DNA of 64,000 nucleotides from Desulfovulcanus ferrireducens (GCF_018704065.1 NZ_JAGUQP010000001.1:1-64000); one strand, 5' to 3'; numbered from the stretch's first letter, positions 10,073-19,412 are shown. Numbers and translations: made by a program. Notes: generated by a model not told the origin, from the letters alone.

Positions 10073-10101
10073 TTGACTTGATGCAACTTATGGTTATTAG
10101 T
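10073..10101 (+). promoter_or_regulatory. Candidate promoter of hsp20
   Basis: TTGACT at 10073-10078, a 17-nt spacer, and ATTAGT at 10096-10101, 34 nt upstream of the hsp20 ATG. Sigma70-like; no clear heat-shock sigma-factor consensus. Confidence 0.35.
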
Positions 10102-10135
10102 TAAACGCAAATTTATAAAGTAAAAGGAGAAGAGA

Positions 10136-10585
10136 ATGGGCAAGTATTCCATTAACCCCTGGTTAGAGATTCAGAATATGCGCGAGGAAATTAGCAAAAT
10201 GATGGACGAGGCTCTGAACTGGGGACAGGGGAAGTTGAAGCAGAATGAGAGAGTGGCCTTGTGGCAACCATTGGCTGACGTTTATGAAACCCAAGAGCAA
10301 TTTGTCATAGAGATAGAACTGCCTGGGATCGATAGGGACAAGGTTAACCTGGAAATTAAGGGCCATCAGCTTTTGGTATATGGAGAGCGAAGACTGGAAA
10401 AGGATGCAACAGGAAGCGTGTATCAGATGTTGGAACGCTCTTACGGACCTTTTGCCAGGAATTTTTTTCTGCCCGAAAACGTGGATACTTCTGGTATCAG
10501 AGCCATGTTTAAAAATGGGGTATTGACGATTACTATCCCGAAAAAGAGGGTCCAGTCATCAGGAGTGCGTATAGAAATTAGTTAA
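10136..10585 (+). CDS. Hsp20 / alpha-crystallin small heat-shock protein
   Basis: ATP-independent holdase that keeps unfolding proteins soluble for refolding by DnaK/ClpB. The 149-aa chain has a short variable N-terminus (1-45), an alpha-crystallin domain (about 46-138, including the A-x-x-x-n-GVL signature as AMFKNGVLTITIP) and a short tail with the I-x-I-like end RIEIS. The ATG follows AAAGGAG. It is a single gene next to htpX and htrA, which are other protein-stress genes. Confidence 0.93.
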   Translation: MGKYSINPWLEIQNMREEISKMMDEALNWGQGKLKQNERVALWQPLADVYETQEQFVIEIELPGIDRDKVNLEIKGHQLLVYGERRLEKDATGSVYQMLERSYGPFARNFFLPENVDTSGIRAMFKNGVLTITIPKKRVQSSGVRIEIS

Positions 10586-10911
10586 TGGGAGTTTTTGACT
10601 TATTGCCTGCGTATTTATATGTCCTTAATTTTTGATCTCGGTAGTATTGTACTTGTTGATGTTTTTTTTCGATCTAGGCAGAAAGTTCTTCCTAAAAATT
10701 TCCTGCCGTTGGTGGCCAGATCGGTTAATAGAAGGTTGAATTTTTGGAAAAAATCAGTTATTTTAATTGGTTGCAATGATAACAATTTAATGTGCCGTTA
10801 ACTGGGAAAGTTGAGTAAGACACTATATACTTACTCAACATGATGTTAAATAAATTTAACAATTGATATCCAGTATTCAAAATTTTATTCGAAAAGAAGG
10901 AGTCAAAAGTT
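10586..10911. other. Intergenic region hsp20-htpX
   Basis: This 326-bp gap has no convincing gene. A 68-codon frame at 10595-10801 lacks a ribosome site and has an implausible composition. The right part holds two inverted repeats listed separately. Confidence 0.5.
10810..10861 (+). promoter_or_regulatory. Two palindromes upstream of htpX
   Basis: GTTGAGTAAG (10810-10819) and CTTACTCAAC (10830-10839) form a perfect 10-bp inverted repeat around a 10-nt AT-rich centre. Just after it, TGTTAAATAAATTTAACA (10844-10861) is an 8-bp inverted repeat. The first could be an operator or a weak terminator hairpin; the second looks more like a protein-binding site. Both lie 50-100 nt before htpX. Confidence 0.45.
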
Positions 10912-11772
10912 ATGAGCAGTCAAATCAAGACTGGTCTTTTACTAGGACTTTTAACCGTAATAATTCTTTTATTTGGACGTATGATAGGCGGTCATAGCGG
11001 GCTGGTGGTAGCTTTTGTCCTGGCTCTGGTTATGAATGTGGGCAGCTATTGGTTTTCTGATCGTATTATTTTGGCCATGTACAGGGCCCAGGAGATAAGC
11101 CCTGACGATGCCCCTTATTTGCATGGTATCGTTTCTGAGTTGGCCAGGAAAGCCAACATACCCAAACCAAGGATATATCTTATCCCTCAGGATACTCCAA
11201 ATGCCTTTGCCACGGGTCGAAATCCCAATCATGGTGTCGTGGCTGTGACTCACGGCATTTTAAATCTGCTTTCACCTGAAGAGTTAAAAGGAGTTTTGGC
11301 TCATGAAATAGGCCATATCCGCAATCGTGACATACTAATCCAGACTGTGGCTGCAACTCTGGCAGGAGCCATAATGTTTGTAGCCGATATGGTTAAGTGG
11401 ACGGCTATTTTTGGTTTAGGTCGGAGCGATGATGAAGAGGGTGGAAATCCCATTGTGGCCTTGGTCATGGCTATTGTTGCTCCTATTGCGGCTATGCTTA
11501 TTCAAATGGCCATTTCTCGCTCCAGAGAGTATCTGGCTGATGAAACCGGAGCTTATCTGGCAGGCAATCCTGAATTTTTGGCCAGTGCTTTAGAAAAGCT
11601 AGAGGCTTATGCCCGCAGCATGCCCATTTATGGAGCGAATCCTGCCACAGCCCACATGTTTATTGTTAACCCCTTGACAGGAGAGTCTCTACTTAGCTTA
11701 TTTAGCACGCATCCGCCTACTTCTGAGAGGGTGCGGCGGCTTAGAGAAATGGCTTACACTATACGCTCTTGA
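10912..11772 (+). CDS. htpX: HtpX membrane zinc metalloprotease (M48)
   Basis: Inner-membrane endopeptidase for quality control of membrane proteins. The zinc site HEIGH lies at 131-135, with the downstream Glu ligand in the SRSREYLAD motif (Glu206). Two hydrophobic segments precede the protease domain (about 8-24 and 31-45) and one or two follow HEIGH (about 143-160 and 180-200), as expected for HtpX. The 286-aa length is typical. The ATG follows GAAGGAG. Neighbours hsp20 and htrA suggest an envelope and protein stress theme. Confidence 0.95.
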   Translation: MSSQIKTGLLLGLLTVIILLFGRMIGGHSGLVVAFVLALVMNVGSYWFSDRIILAMYRAQEISPDDAPYLHGIVSELARKANIPKPRIYLIPQDTPNAFATGRNPNHGVVAVTHGILNLLSPEELKGVLAHEIGHIRNRDILIQTVAATLAGAIMFVADMVKWTAIFGLGRSDDEEGGNPIVALVMAIVAPIAAMLIQMAISRSREYLADETGAYLAGNPEFLASALEKLEAYARSMPIYGANPATAHMFIVNPLTGESLLSLFSTHPPTSERVRRLREMAYTIRS

Positions 11773-11946
11773 TGCTTGAGTATTGCTAAAATTAACGCTA
11801 GAAATTCAGGTGACAATTAGAGAGTAGTAGAATAATAGCGCCAAAGGCGTCGAAGCTTAATGTTCACAGCAACTATCTTTAGCCACTGGACTTTCATTAC
11901 CTTTCAGCTCTGAGCTGACTAACTTAAAACTTAAGATGTAATAAAA

Positions 11947-13293
11947 ATGAGATTATCGAGAGCCTTACTTCTTCTTTGTTTTTTTTGTTGCCCTCATTTG
12001 CTCTGGGCTGGTGGTACGGACAATGCTTTGCGTTACACACCTGTTGTTCGAGCTGTGCAAAAAGTAGCTCCTGCTGTAGTCAATATTCACACCAAAAGGA
12101 TAGTAGAGCAGAAAGTTAATCCTTTTCGTTCTTTTTTTGGCGAAAGTTTTCCATTATGGGAGGAATTTTTGGGACCTGGATTTACCAGGCGTTATGTACA
12201 GAAAAGCTTGGGGTCAGGAGTCATAATTGACCATAAAGAGCGTCTTATTTTAACCAATGCGCATGTTATAGAGGGAGCGTCAAGCATAACGGCTCGCCTT
12301 CTGGATGGGAGGGAGTTCAAGGCCGAACTTGTAGGCTCTGACCCGGATTTTGACTTGGCTATCTTGCGTCTGGACGGCAAATCAGACTTACCCCAGGTGG
12401 AAATGGGTAACTCAGATGGTCTCATGATAGGTGAAACCGTCATTGCCATAGGCAATCCTTTCGGCTTCAGCCATACCGTAACCACGGGAGTTATCTCTGC
12501 CCTACATAGAAGTATTAAGACCAAACATGGTTTGTTTACCGACTTCATCCAAACCGACGCAGCTATTAATCCCGGCAATAGCGGGGGGCCATTGTTAAAT
12601 ATTCTTGGTCAATTAATTGGGCTGAATACAGCTATCTATGCCGAGGCCCAGGGCATTGGTTTTGCCATCCCCATAAACAAGGCCAAAAGGGTTAAAGATG
12701 AGTTGATCCACTTTGGGCGCATTCAACCCGTCTGGTTGGGTCTGTGTGCTCAAAGTATGGACCAGCAAATGGCCAGTTATTTTGGACTGGATCGGATCCA
12801 TGGGTTGGTCATAACTGAAGTTTTTGCCAACACTCCTGCACAGGAGGCAGGGTTAAAGCCAGGCGATGTGTTGCTTAAATTGGATGAGTATCCGGTTGAG
12901 GATAAGGATCAATATTTACAACTGCTCAAAAATTATACTCAGGGTCAAAAGATCGCTTTGACAATTTTGCGTCAGGGCAAGGAACTGATTGTCTCGGTTA
13001 AAACGAGCAGGTTTTTGGATAAACAGGCACTTGAGCTGGCTTACTTGCGTTGGGGTATAAAGGGCGTAAAAGATTATTCCGGCCATGGAATCAGAGTGCA
13101 AGAAATTCGACCCAGAAGTCCTGCAGCCAAACTAGGGTTGGCTCCTGGAGATATTCTGGTCAAGATTGGGGGGGTGGCCGTGAAAAATGTTCAAGACTTG
13201 GCTAGAGCTTTCAAGCGTTATCGTCTAAAAAATACAATTTTGCTTTTAGTTATAAGAGCAGGGCAAGGATATTATGTCCGTTTGCGCGTTTAA
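11947..13293 (+). CDS. HtrA/DegP-like periplasmic serine protease
   Basis: Periplasmic protease/chaperone for misfolded envelope proteins. A signal peptide covers about 1-22. The trypsin-like domain has its catalytic triad at His106 (TNAHVIEG), Asp136 (DLAILRL) and Ser212 (NPGNSGGP). Two PDZ domains follow (about 255-345 and 360-445). Length 448 aa, typical of the Do family. The second PDZ is somewhat divergent. No strong ribosome site is visible before the ATG; the upstream TCAGCTC/GAGCTGA palindrome near 11907-11921 may be regulatory. The gene ends in an AT-rich gap before the dsr region. Confidence 0.92.
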   Translation: MRLSRALLLLCFFCCPHLLWAGGTDNALRYTPVVRAVQKVAPAVVNIHTKRIVEQKVNPFRSFFGESFPLWEEFLGPGFTRRYVQKSLGSGVIIDHKERLILTNAHVIEGASSITARLLDGREFKAELVGSDPDFDLAILRLDGKSDLPQVEMGNSDGLMIGETVIAIGNPFGFSHTVTTGVISALHRSIKTKHGLFTDFIQTDAAINPGNSGGPLLNILGQLIGLNTAIYAEAQGIGFAIPINKAKRVKDELIHFGRIQPVWLGLCAQSMDQQMASYFGLDRIHGLVITEVFANTPAQEAGLKPGDVLLKLDEYPVEDKDQYLQLLKNYTQGQKIALTILRQGKELIVSVKTSRFLDKQALELAYLRWGIKGVKDYSGHGIRVQEIRPRSPAAKLGLAPGDILVKIGGVAVKNVQDLARAFKRYRLKNTILLLVIRAGQGYYVRLRV

Positions 13294-13503
13294 TTTATTA
13301 TTGTTTACTGTAATAGAAGATTGAGATTTGCAATGTTGACATAATATTATTTTATTCAATCGACTTAAAAAATCAGAATTAAAATCTCCAGTATCTCTTT
13401 TTAGCGGTATTGTAGCCGCGCTCTTTTGTCTTTTCTCAACCCTAATCGCCTTTTTCCTATTCATTACTCATTTATGCTGTTGTTAAGTTTTTCTTAAATT
13501 ATC

Positions 13504-13532
13504 TTGACGATAAATTTATGCTAGTTTAATAA
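13504..13532 (+). promoter_or_regulatory. Candidate promoter of the rsbRD-like/dsrMKJOP operon
   Basis: TTGACG at 13504-13509, a 17-nt spacer and TAATAA at 13527-13532, 59 nt upstream of the first gene of the cluster. Confidence 0.55.
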
Positions 13533-13591
13533 GGCTCAAATTCAAGTGGCCATAATTTACGTCAACTAACAGCTAACTTTTTGGGTTTATT

Positions 13592-14104
13592 ATGTCTTTA
13601 GAACAATTACTTAGGGAAAAAAGGACTCAGATCATCAATGCTTGGTTCAATAAACTATTAGATACCTATCCGGAGCAGTCAGCCAAATTTTTCGGCCAGA
13701 AAAAAAATCAATTCTCCAACCCCGTAGGTCATACCTTTAGAACCAATTTGGAGAAGATTTTTGATGAAATTTTAAAGGAGAAGTGCTCTGAGGATATCAA
13801 GGACTATGTTGATGCCATTACCAGGATCAGGGCTGTCCAGGGTTTTCTGCCATCAGAGGCAGTGGCTTATGTGTATCTCTTAAAGGACTCAATTTTGGAA
13901 GTCTTAAACAAGGAGATAAATGAAAGGGGATTGTACCAGAAATTGGCTCAATTTCAGTATAAATTGGATCAGCTTACCGCTTTGACCTTTGATATTTATA
14001 TGCAATGCCGTGAGCAACTCTGGGAGCAGCGGGCAAATTTTTTAAATTCTAGGACCCACAAGCTCTTAGAAAGGGCTAATCTTATTAAAGAGGTGGAGGA
14101 GTAA
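13592..14104 (+). CDS. RsbRD N-terminal-domain-like protein preceding dsrM
   Basis: An all-helical 170-aa protein that resembles the RsbRD_N (globin-like, RsbT co-antagonist) domain: an N-terminal helix with LLREKRTQIINAWFNKLLDTYP, conserved TRIRAVQGFLPSEAVAYVYLLK in the middle, then a final long helix. It is soluble and carries no STAS domain. It sits 37 nt before dsrM, behind the only good promoter, so it is probably co-transcribed with dsrMKJOP. I recall similar genes heading this operon in Desulfovibrio, but this is from memory. A role as sensor or assembly/regulatory factor for the Dsr complex is inference. Confidence 0.65.
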   Translation: MSLEQLLREKRTQIINAWFNKLLDTYPEQSAKFFGQKKNQFSNPVGHTFRTNLEKIFDEILKEKCSEDIKDYVDAITRIRAVQGFLPSEAVAYVYLLKDSILEVLNKEINERGLYQKLAQFQYKLDQLTALTFDIYMQCREQLWEQRANFLNSRTHKLLERANLIKEVEE

Positions 14105-14141
14105 TTTTTTAAAAGTTCAAGTTTAAGTGAGGTAACGGTAC

Positions 14142-15161
14142 ATGAAAGCGATTTACTCTCTTTTTCTGGTCTTTGCCTTGGTTCTGGTCGCCTTGCTAGG
14201 AGCAGGCGCGGGAGGGATGCATTACCTTTTTGGGGTAATCATTCCTTATGTGGCAGTGGTTTTATTTGTGGTCGGTTTTGTCTTACGGGTCATCAGGTGG
14301 GGGAAATCCCCTGTACCATTTAGGATTCCGACAACTTGTGGTCAGGAATTCTCCCTGCCCTGGATCAAGCAGAACAAAATCGATAACCCTTCAACAACAT
14401 GGGGTGTTATCTTACGCATGTTCTTCGAAGTGGTGTTGTTTCGTTCTCTTTTTCGAAACACCAAGGTGGAACTGCACGATGGCCCCAAACTGGCTTATGC
14501 ATCCAACAAGTGGTTATGGCTCTTTGCCTTGCTCTTCCATTACTCTTTTTTGACTATCTTTTTGAGACATATGCGTTTTTTTACTGAGCCTGTCCCGGGA
14601 TTTTTTCAGATGTTGGACAGTATTGATGGCATGTTGCAAATTGGAGCACCTACCCTATATCTGACCGATGTCGTTATCGTGGTTGCGGTAACTTATCTGT
14701 TCATGAGAAGAGTTGTTAACCCTCAGGTCAGGTACGTTTCCCTGCCTGCTGATTATTTCCCCTTGTTCCTGATTTTAGGTATAGTTCTTTCTGGAATTTT
14801 CATGCGCTATTTTATCAAAACAGATATAGTTGCTGTAAAAGAATTGACCATGGGCCTGGTTACCTTCAATCCCAAGGTACCTGAAGGTGTGGGAACTATT
14901 TTTTACATCCATGTCTTTTTAGTTTCTGTGCTCCTCATTTACTTCCCTCTGAGTAAGCTTATGCACATGGGGGGAGTATTTTTAAGTCCAACCAGAAATC
15001 TAGCTAATAATAGCAGGATGAAAACACATGTTAATCCGTGGAATTATCCTGTAAAGATTCATACTTACGAGGCCTATGAGGATGAGTTTAGAGAAAGAAT
15101 GGTAGAGGCAGGATTACCAGTGGAAAAGCCTTTAGAACAGCCAGTTGAGAATAAGGAGTAG
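14142..15161 (+). CDS. dsrM: DsrM, cytochrome b subunit of the DsrMKJOP complex
   Basis: Membrane diheme cytochrome b of the NarI type that passes electrons between the menaquinone pool and DsrK. About six hydrophobic segments are visible (residues 3-22, 28-48, 120-142, 178-196, 205-224, 265-285) with intervening His residues suited to haem b ligation. Length 339 aa. It is separated from dsrK by 5 nt and has a GAGGTAACGGT-type ribosome site. Together with dsrK it resembles the HdrE-HdrD pair of methanogens. Its place in the order M-K-J-O-P is canonical. Confidence 0.95.
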   Translation: MKAIYSLFLVFALVLVALLGAGAGGMHYLFGVIIPYVAVVLFVVGFVLRVIRWGKSPVPFRIPTTCGQEFSLPWIKQNKIDNPSTTWGVILRMFFEVVLFRSLFRNTKVELHDGPKLAYASNKWLWLFALLFHYSFLTIFLRHMRFFTEPVPGFFQMLDSIDGMLQIGAPTLYLTDVVIVVAVTYLFMRRVVNPQVRYVSLPADYFPLFLILGIVLSGIFMRYFIKTDIVAVKELTMGLVTFNPKVPEGVGTIFYIHVFLVSVLLIYFPLSKLMHMGGVFLSPTRNLANNSRMKTHVNPWNYPVKIHTYEAYEDEFRERMVEAGLPVEKPLEQPVENKE

Positions 15162-15166
15162 AGAGT

Positions 15167-16798
15167 ATGGCTACACCAAAACCACAAGAATTATTCGCAA
15201 GTATAAACCACAGGCCGCCCAAAAAGGACTGGATGGATGTGCCTGTGGAGATTAAGCCTGGTAGGTACTGTTATGCCGCCAACCCCAAGAGCCTGGAGGC
15301 GGTTGGTATGCCACATGCCAGGCAGTGGAATCCTTTAGATGATGACTGGAAGCTTCCTGAAAATTGGAAGGAAATTATAATCCAGGGAATCAGAGAGCGG
15401 CTTGAGAAGTTTAGGTCATTTAAAGTTTTCATGGACATTTGCGTACGTTGTGGCGCGTGTGCTGATAAATGTCATTATTTCATTGGTTCTGGTGACCCAA
15501 AGAATATGCCTGTTTTACGCGCTGAATTATTACGCTCCATTTATCGTGGTGAGTTTACCAAAGCAGGCAAGATTCTGGGCAGGTTTGCTGGTGCTCGCAA
15601 GCTTACTCCCGAAGTAATCAAAGAATGGTGGTATTACTTTTTTCAATGTTCTGAGTGTCGCCGTTGCTCTGTCTTCTGTCCTTACGGTATTGATACGGCT
15701 GAAATAACAATTTTAGGCCGCGAGTTGCTTAACCTTTTAGGCCTAAATATCGACTGGATTGCAACTCCTGTGGCCAATTGTTACAGGACAGGTAACCACC
15801 TGGGTATTCAGCCACACGCCTTTAAAGACATGATAGATTTTTTCTGTGATGACATTGAAGAAATCACAGGTATCCGTCCAGAGCCTTCCTTCAATAAGAA
15901 GGGAGCAGATATTTTGTTTATCACGCCTTCTGGTGATGTCTTTGCCGATCCAGGTACATACACCTGTATGGGTTACCTGATGCTTTTCCATTATTTGAAG
16001 GAAGAGTATGGGTTAGAAGTTACCTGGAGCACCTATGCTTCTGAGGGAGGTAACTTTGGCTTCTTTACATCCCATGAAATGATGAAAAGGCTTAATGCCA
16101 AGATGTATTTAGAGGCCAAGAGGTTGGGCGTGAAATGGATCCTTGGTGGTGAGTGCGGCCATATGTGGCGTGTCATTCATCAGTACATGGCTACCATGCA
16201 ACAGGATATGGTGGGCGATCTAGATTTTCTAGAAGAGCCCGTATCTCCTATCACTGGCACCAAGTTTGAGAATGCCAAAGCAACCAAGATGGTCCATATT
16301 GTTGAGTTTACAGCTGATCTTATCAAGCACGGCAAACTTAAATTGGATAAGAGCCGCAATGACAATCTGATCATGACCTTTCATGATTCCTGTAATCCTT
16401 CTCGCGGGATGGGTTTTCATGAAGAGCCAAGATATATCATAAAAAATACCTGTAACCACTTCTATGACATGCCCGAAAATACAATTCGCGAGCAGACTTT
16501 CTGCTGTGGTGGCGGAGCAGGTCTCAATGCGGGTGAAAATGAAGAATTGAGGATGATGGGAGGACTGCCAAGGGCGAACGCAGTCAAGTATGTCCATGAG
16601 AAGTACGGTGTGAATATGCTTGGATGTATTTGCGCTATTGATAGGGCCGTACTTCCTAACTCGATGAATTACTGGGTTCCTGGTGTGCAGGTAACCGGTC
16701 TTCATGAATTAGTTGGTAATGCCCTTGTCTTGCCTGGGGAACAGGAGAGGGAGACCAACTTGCGCGGTGAACCCTTACCAGGAAAGGAGGATATATAA
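15167..16798 (+). CDS. dsrK: DsrK, HdrD-like iron-sulfur subunit
   Basis: Cytoplasm-facing iron-sulfur protein (543 aa) related to heterodisulfide reductase HdrD and thought to reduce the DsrC trisulfide formed by DsrAB. Two [4Fe-4S] motifs are visible: Cys92/95/98/102 and Cys161/164/167/171 (the latter followed by Pro). The C-terminal half carries CCG-domain cysteines, including SCNPSRG near 412 and FCCGGGAG near 445, which would hold the special catalytic [4Fe-4S] cluster. It abuts dsrM (5 nt) and dsrJ (the stop is directly followed by the dsrJ ATG), so it is translationally coupled. AGAGAGT precedes the start. Confidence 0.96.
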   Translation: MATPKPQELFASINHRPPKKDWMDVPVEIKPGRYCYAANPKSLEAVGMPHARQWNPLDDDWKLPENWKEIIIQGIRERLEKFRSFKVFMDICVRCGACADKCHYFIGSGDPKNMPVLRAELLRSIYRGEFTKAGKILGRFAGARKLTPEVIKEWWYYFFQCSECRRCSVFCPYGIDTAEITILGRELLNLLGLNIDWIATPVANCYRTGNHLGIQPHAFKDMIDFFCDDIEEITGIRPEPSFNKKGADILFITPSGDVFADPGTYTCMGYLMLFHYLKEEYGLEVTWSTYASEGGNFGFFTSHEMMKRLNAKMYLEAKRLGVKWILGGECGHMWRVIHQYMATMQQDMVGDLDFLEEPVSPITGTKFENAKATKMVHIVEFTADLIKHGKLKLDKSRNDNLIMTFHDSCNPSRGMGFHEEPRYIIKNTCNHFYDMPENTIREQTFCCGGGAGLNAGENEELRMMGGLPRANAVKYVHEKYGVNMLGCICAIDRAVLPNSMNYWVPGVQVTGLHELVGNALVLPGEQERETNLRGEPLPGKEDI

Positions 16799-17182
16799 AT
16801 GTACGATGGCGGTAAGATCATTGCAGGGCTGGCCGTGTTTGTGCTCCTGTTTACCTTTCCATTTTGGTATAATATAGGAAATGCTGCTTATACCAGGCCA
16901 AAATTGGAACTGCCCAAGGAAGCTAAAGAGTGTGTGGAAAAGACTGAATGGATGCGGGCTGAGCATATGCAGCTCTTAAATCACTGGCGAGATGAAGTGG
17001 TACGTGAAGGGCATCGGGAATACAAAAGTATGGTCGCTGGGAAGACTTTTAATAAGAGCCTGACCAAGACCTGCATGAAGTGTCACGACAATAAGGAGAA
17101 GTTTTGCGATAGGTGTCATAACTCATTGGCAGTTAAACCCTATTGTTGGGACTGCCATGTGGCTCCAAAGGGGGAAAAGTAA
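16799..17182 (+). CDS. dsrJ: DsrJ, triheme cytochrome c
   Basis: Periplasmic triheme cytochrome c anchored by an uncleaved N-terminal segment (about 7-25). Three CxxCH sites bind haem c: Cys92-His96, Cys103-His107 and Cys116-His120. Cys45, in the conserved block ECVEKTEWMRAEHM, matches the Cys that in characterised DsrJ gives one haem an unusual His/Cys ligation. Length 127 aa, as expected. The ATG directly follows the dsrK stop and AAAGGAGG precedes it. The stop overlaps the dsrO start by one base (TAATG). Confidence 0.96.
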   Translation: MYDGGKIIAGLAVFVLLFTFPFWYNIGNAAYTRPKLELPKEAKECVEKTEWMRAEHMQLLNHWRDEVVREGHREYKSMVAGKTFNKSLTKTCMKCHDNKEKFCDRCHNSLAVKPYCWDCHVAPKGEK

Positions 17183-17931
17183 TGAAAAGCAGTAGAAGAA
17201 AATTTTTACAGATAGCTGGCCTTTCTGCCCTGGGTTGGAGCATATGTCCTTCACTTTTACAGGCATCCGGCCATGGAGGCGGAGAAGGAGGGAATGGTCA
17301 AGGTGTTCGCTGGGCAATGGCTATTGATACTCGTAAGTTGGATGACAAATTGATGGAAGAGTGTGTCCATGCCTGTCATAGCATTCACAACGTGCCCAAG
17401 ATAAATTCCAAACAGAACATAAAATGGATTTGGAGTGCTCCATTTGAAAAACTGTTTCCGGGTCAGATGCACAAGTTTTTGAAAGAAGTCCCTGAGGAAC
17501 ATACCCTTGCATTATGTAACCATTGTGGGAACCCATCATGCGTGCGCGTATGTCCTACCAAGGCCACATTTAAGCGTCCTGATGGAATTGTAATGATGGA
17601 TTTCCATAGGTGTATAGGTTGCCGTTACTGCATGGCAGCATGTCCATACGGGTCCAGGAGTTTTAACTTTGCTGACCCCAGAAGGTTCTTAAAAGAACAG
17701 AATCCAGACTTTCCTACCCGCACCAAGGGTGTGGTTGAAAAGTGTACCTTCTGTGCAGAAAGGTTGGACGAGGGTAAAAGACCTGCATGTGTAGAGGCGG
17801 CTAAGGGAGCAATTTACTTTGGGGATCTTAATGATCCACATTCCGAGGTAAGGCAGGTCTTGAAAGAAAGGTATTCGATCCGCCGTAAACCTGGCCTGGG
17901 AACTGATCCCAGCGTGTATTACTTAATCTAA
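17182..17931 (+). CDS. dsrO: DsrO, periplasmic iron-sulfur subunit
   Basis: Periplasmic ferredoxin-like subunit (249 aa) exported by the Tat pathway: the N-terminus holds SRRKFLQ followed by a hydrophobic stretch. Several [4Fe-4S] Cys groups follow: LCNHCGNPSCVRVCP, then HRCIGCRYCMAACPYG, plus CTFCAERLDEGKRPACVEA, the HybA/NrfC pattern. I chose the ATG at 17182, which overlaps the dsrJ stop and has GGGG upstream. An in-frame start within dsrJ (17143) would put extra residues before the Tat motif. It works with DsrP and DsrJ as the periplasmic arm of the complex. Confidence 0.95.
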   Translation: MKSSRRKFLQIAGLSALGWSICPSLLQASGHGGGEGGNGQGVRWAMAIDTRKLDDKLMEECVHACHSIHNVPKINSKQNIKWIWSAPFEKLFPGQMHKFLKEVPEEHTLALCNHCGNPSCVRVCPTKATFKRPDGIVMMDFHRCIGCRYCMAACPYGSRSFNFADPRRFLKEQNPDFPTRTKGVVEKCTFCAERLDEGKRPACVEAAKGAIYFGDLNDPHSEVRQVLKERYSIRRKPGLGTDPSVYYLI

Positions 17932-17941
17932 GGGGTGGAAA

Positions 17942-19099
17942 ATGCTGGAAAAGGCAATAAAAGGAAGCAAGATATATTGGGGATGGCTGGGCCTTCTCCT
18001 AGCCATAATAGGTGTTGGCTTTGGAGCGTATATGGTCCAGCTCAATCAAGGTCTGAGCATCACCGGCATGAGTCGTGATGTCTCTTGGGGATTTTATATC
18101 GCCCAGTTTACTTTTTTAGTCGGTGTGGCAGCATCTGCTGTAATGATGGTTATTCCTAAATACCTACATCATTACCAGGCCTTTGGCAGAGTCTTGATTC
18201 TGGGTGAATTTTTGGCAGTTGCGGCAGTCTCTATGTGCCTGCTTTTTATCGTGGTTGATTTGGGCCAGCCGCAAAGACTTTTTAATGTTCTTTTACACCC
18301 AACTCCGAATTCAATCCTCTTCTGGGATATGGTGGTCCTAAATGGTTATTTGTTTTTAAATATTTTAATAGGGTGGGTTACACTTCAAGCAGAGCGCAAA
18401 CAGGTTCCCCCACCAAGCTGGATTAAGCCTTTTATTTACCTGTCTATTCCATGGGCAGTGAGTATTCACACTGTTACAGCCTTTCTTTATTGTGGCCTGC
18501 CAGGTCGCGGTTTCTGGTTGACAGCTATCTTGGCACCAAGATTTCTGGCCTCAGCCTTTGCATCAGGGCCTGCTTTTCTTATCCTGTTATGTTATATTGT
18601 AAAAATATTCACCAAATGGGATCCAGGCAAAGAGGCCATTCAGAGTTTGGCCAAGATCGTTACCTACGCCATTATCACCAACCTATTTTTCCTAGGATTG
18701 GAAGTCTTTACTGTTGGCTATAGCCAGATACCAGATCATTTGTTGCACTTTAAATACCTCTTTTTTGGCTTACACGGCTATAGTACTTATGTTCCCTGGA
18801 TGTGGGCTTCTGTTATAGCTGGACTTGCTGCCGTGGCTATCCTTTTAAATCCGAAAAACAGGCAAGCGGACAATGTCCTGGCTTTTGCCTGTGTGTTGGT
18901 ATTTTTGAGTTGTTGGATTGACAAGGGCCTGGGTATGATTTCAGGTGGTTTTGTCCCCAATCCTTTAGAGGAAATTACTGAATATATACCAACAAAACTT
19001 GAGTTGATGGTAACACTTGGAGTCTATGCAGCTGGATTCTTTATTTTAACTATCCTATACAAAGTTGCTGTTGGTGTTAAAAAAGAGGTGGATGCCTAA
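17942..19099 (+). CDS. dsrP: DsrP, NrfD-like membrane subunit
   Basis: Integral membrane protein (385 aa) of the NrfD/PsrC family, with nine to ten hydrophobic segments spread over the full length. It is the quinone-interacting partner of DsrO. A GGGGTGG ribosome site lies just before the ATG, 10 nt after dsrO. It is the last gene of the operon: a strong terminator begins 6 nt after its stop. No haem-binding motif is evident. Confidence 0.95.
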   Translation: MLEKAIKGSKIYWGWLGLLLAIIGVGFGAYMVQLNQGLSITGMSRDVSWGFYIAQFTFLVGVAASAVMMVIPKYLHHYQAFGRVLILGEFLAVAAVSMCLLFIVVDLGQPQRLFNVLLHPTPNSILFWDMVVLNGYLFLNILIGWVTLQAERKQVPPPSWIKPFIYLSIPWAVSIHTVTAFLYCGLPGRGFWLTAILAPRFLASAFASGPAFLILLCYIVKIFTKWDPGKEAIQSLAKIVTYAIITNLFFLGLEVFTVGYSQIPDHLLHFKYLFFGLHGYSTYVPWMWASVIAGLAAVAILLNPKNRQADNVLAFACVLVFLSCWIDKGLGMISGGFVPNPLEEITEYIPTKLELMVTLGVYAAGFFILTILYKVAVGVKKEVDA

Positions 19100-19104
19100 T
19101 GAAC

Positions 19105-19133
19105 AAAAGCCTCGTCTACTGGCGAGGCTTTTT
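19105..19133 (+). terminator. Terminator of dsrMKJOP
   Basis: AAAAGCCTCG (19105-19114) pairs with CGAGGCTTTT (19123-19132) around an 8-nt loop and ends in T residues, directly after the dsrP stop. Confidence 0.9.
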
Positions 19134-19412
19134 ATATTGTTTTTGCGAAATTTTTTTTTAAAAGACTAGATCTTTCAAGAAATGTTATTTTATATTAAAC
19201 TGACTGATTATTCTATCTGTATTGTAAAATTTAATAATTTTAATAGGTTACAAATTAGACCTGTTGTTTAAAGTCTCAATTTTTTTGTCTCGTATCTTGA
19301 CAATGATTACTTATTATGACTAATGCGCTTAACACAAATTATTTTTAGGCAAAAACTGACCAAGTTTTTGTAACTAAATTTTTTAACCTATTAATTTTTT
19401 TGGAGGTTTGCT
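19134..19412 (+). promoter_or_regulatory. AT-rich region with the ferredoxin promoter
   Basis: A stretch of about 280 bp rich in A and T with no frame. TTGACA at 19297-19302 with a -10-like CTAATG 17 nt later (19320-19325) is the likely promoter of the ferredoxin gene, which would leave a leader of about 80 nt. Confidence 0.4.

Noticed and set aside
10595-10801. 68-codon frame between hsp20 and htpX
   Set aside because: No ribosome site, odd composition and no similarity to anything recognised; treated as chance.
13486-13505. Possible Rex site TTGTTAAGTTTTTCTTAA upstream of the dsrMKJOP promoter
   Set aside because: The two halves do not keep the required spacing, so the match is too weak to claim.
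19299-19320. Fur-box-like GACAATGATTACTTATTATG before the ferredoxin gene
   Set aside because: Only the first nine bases match well and the second half is out of register.
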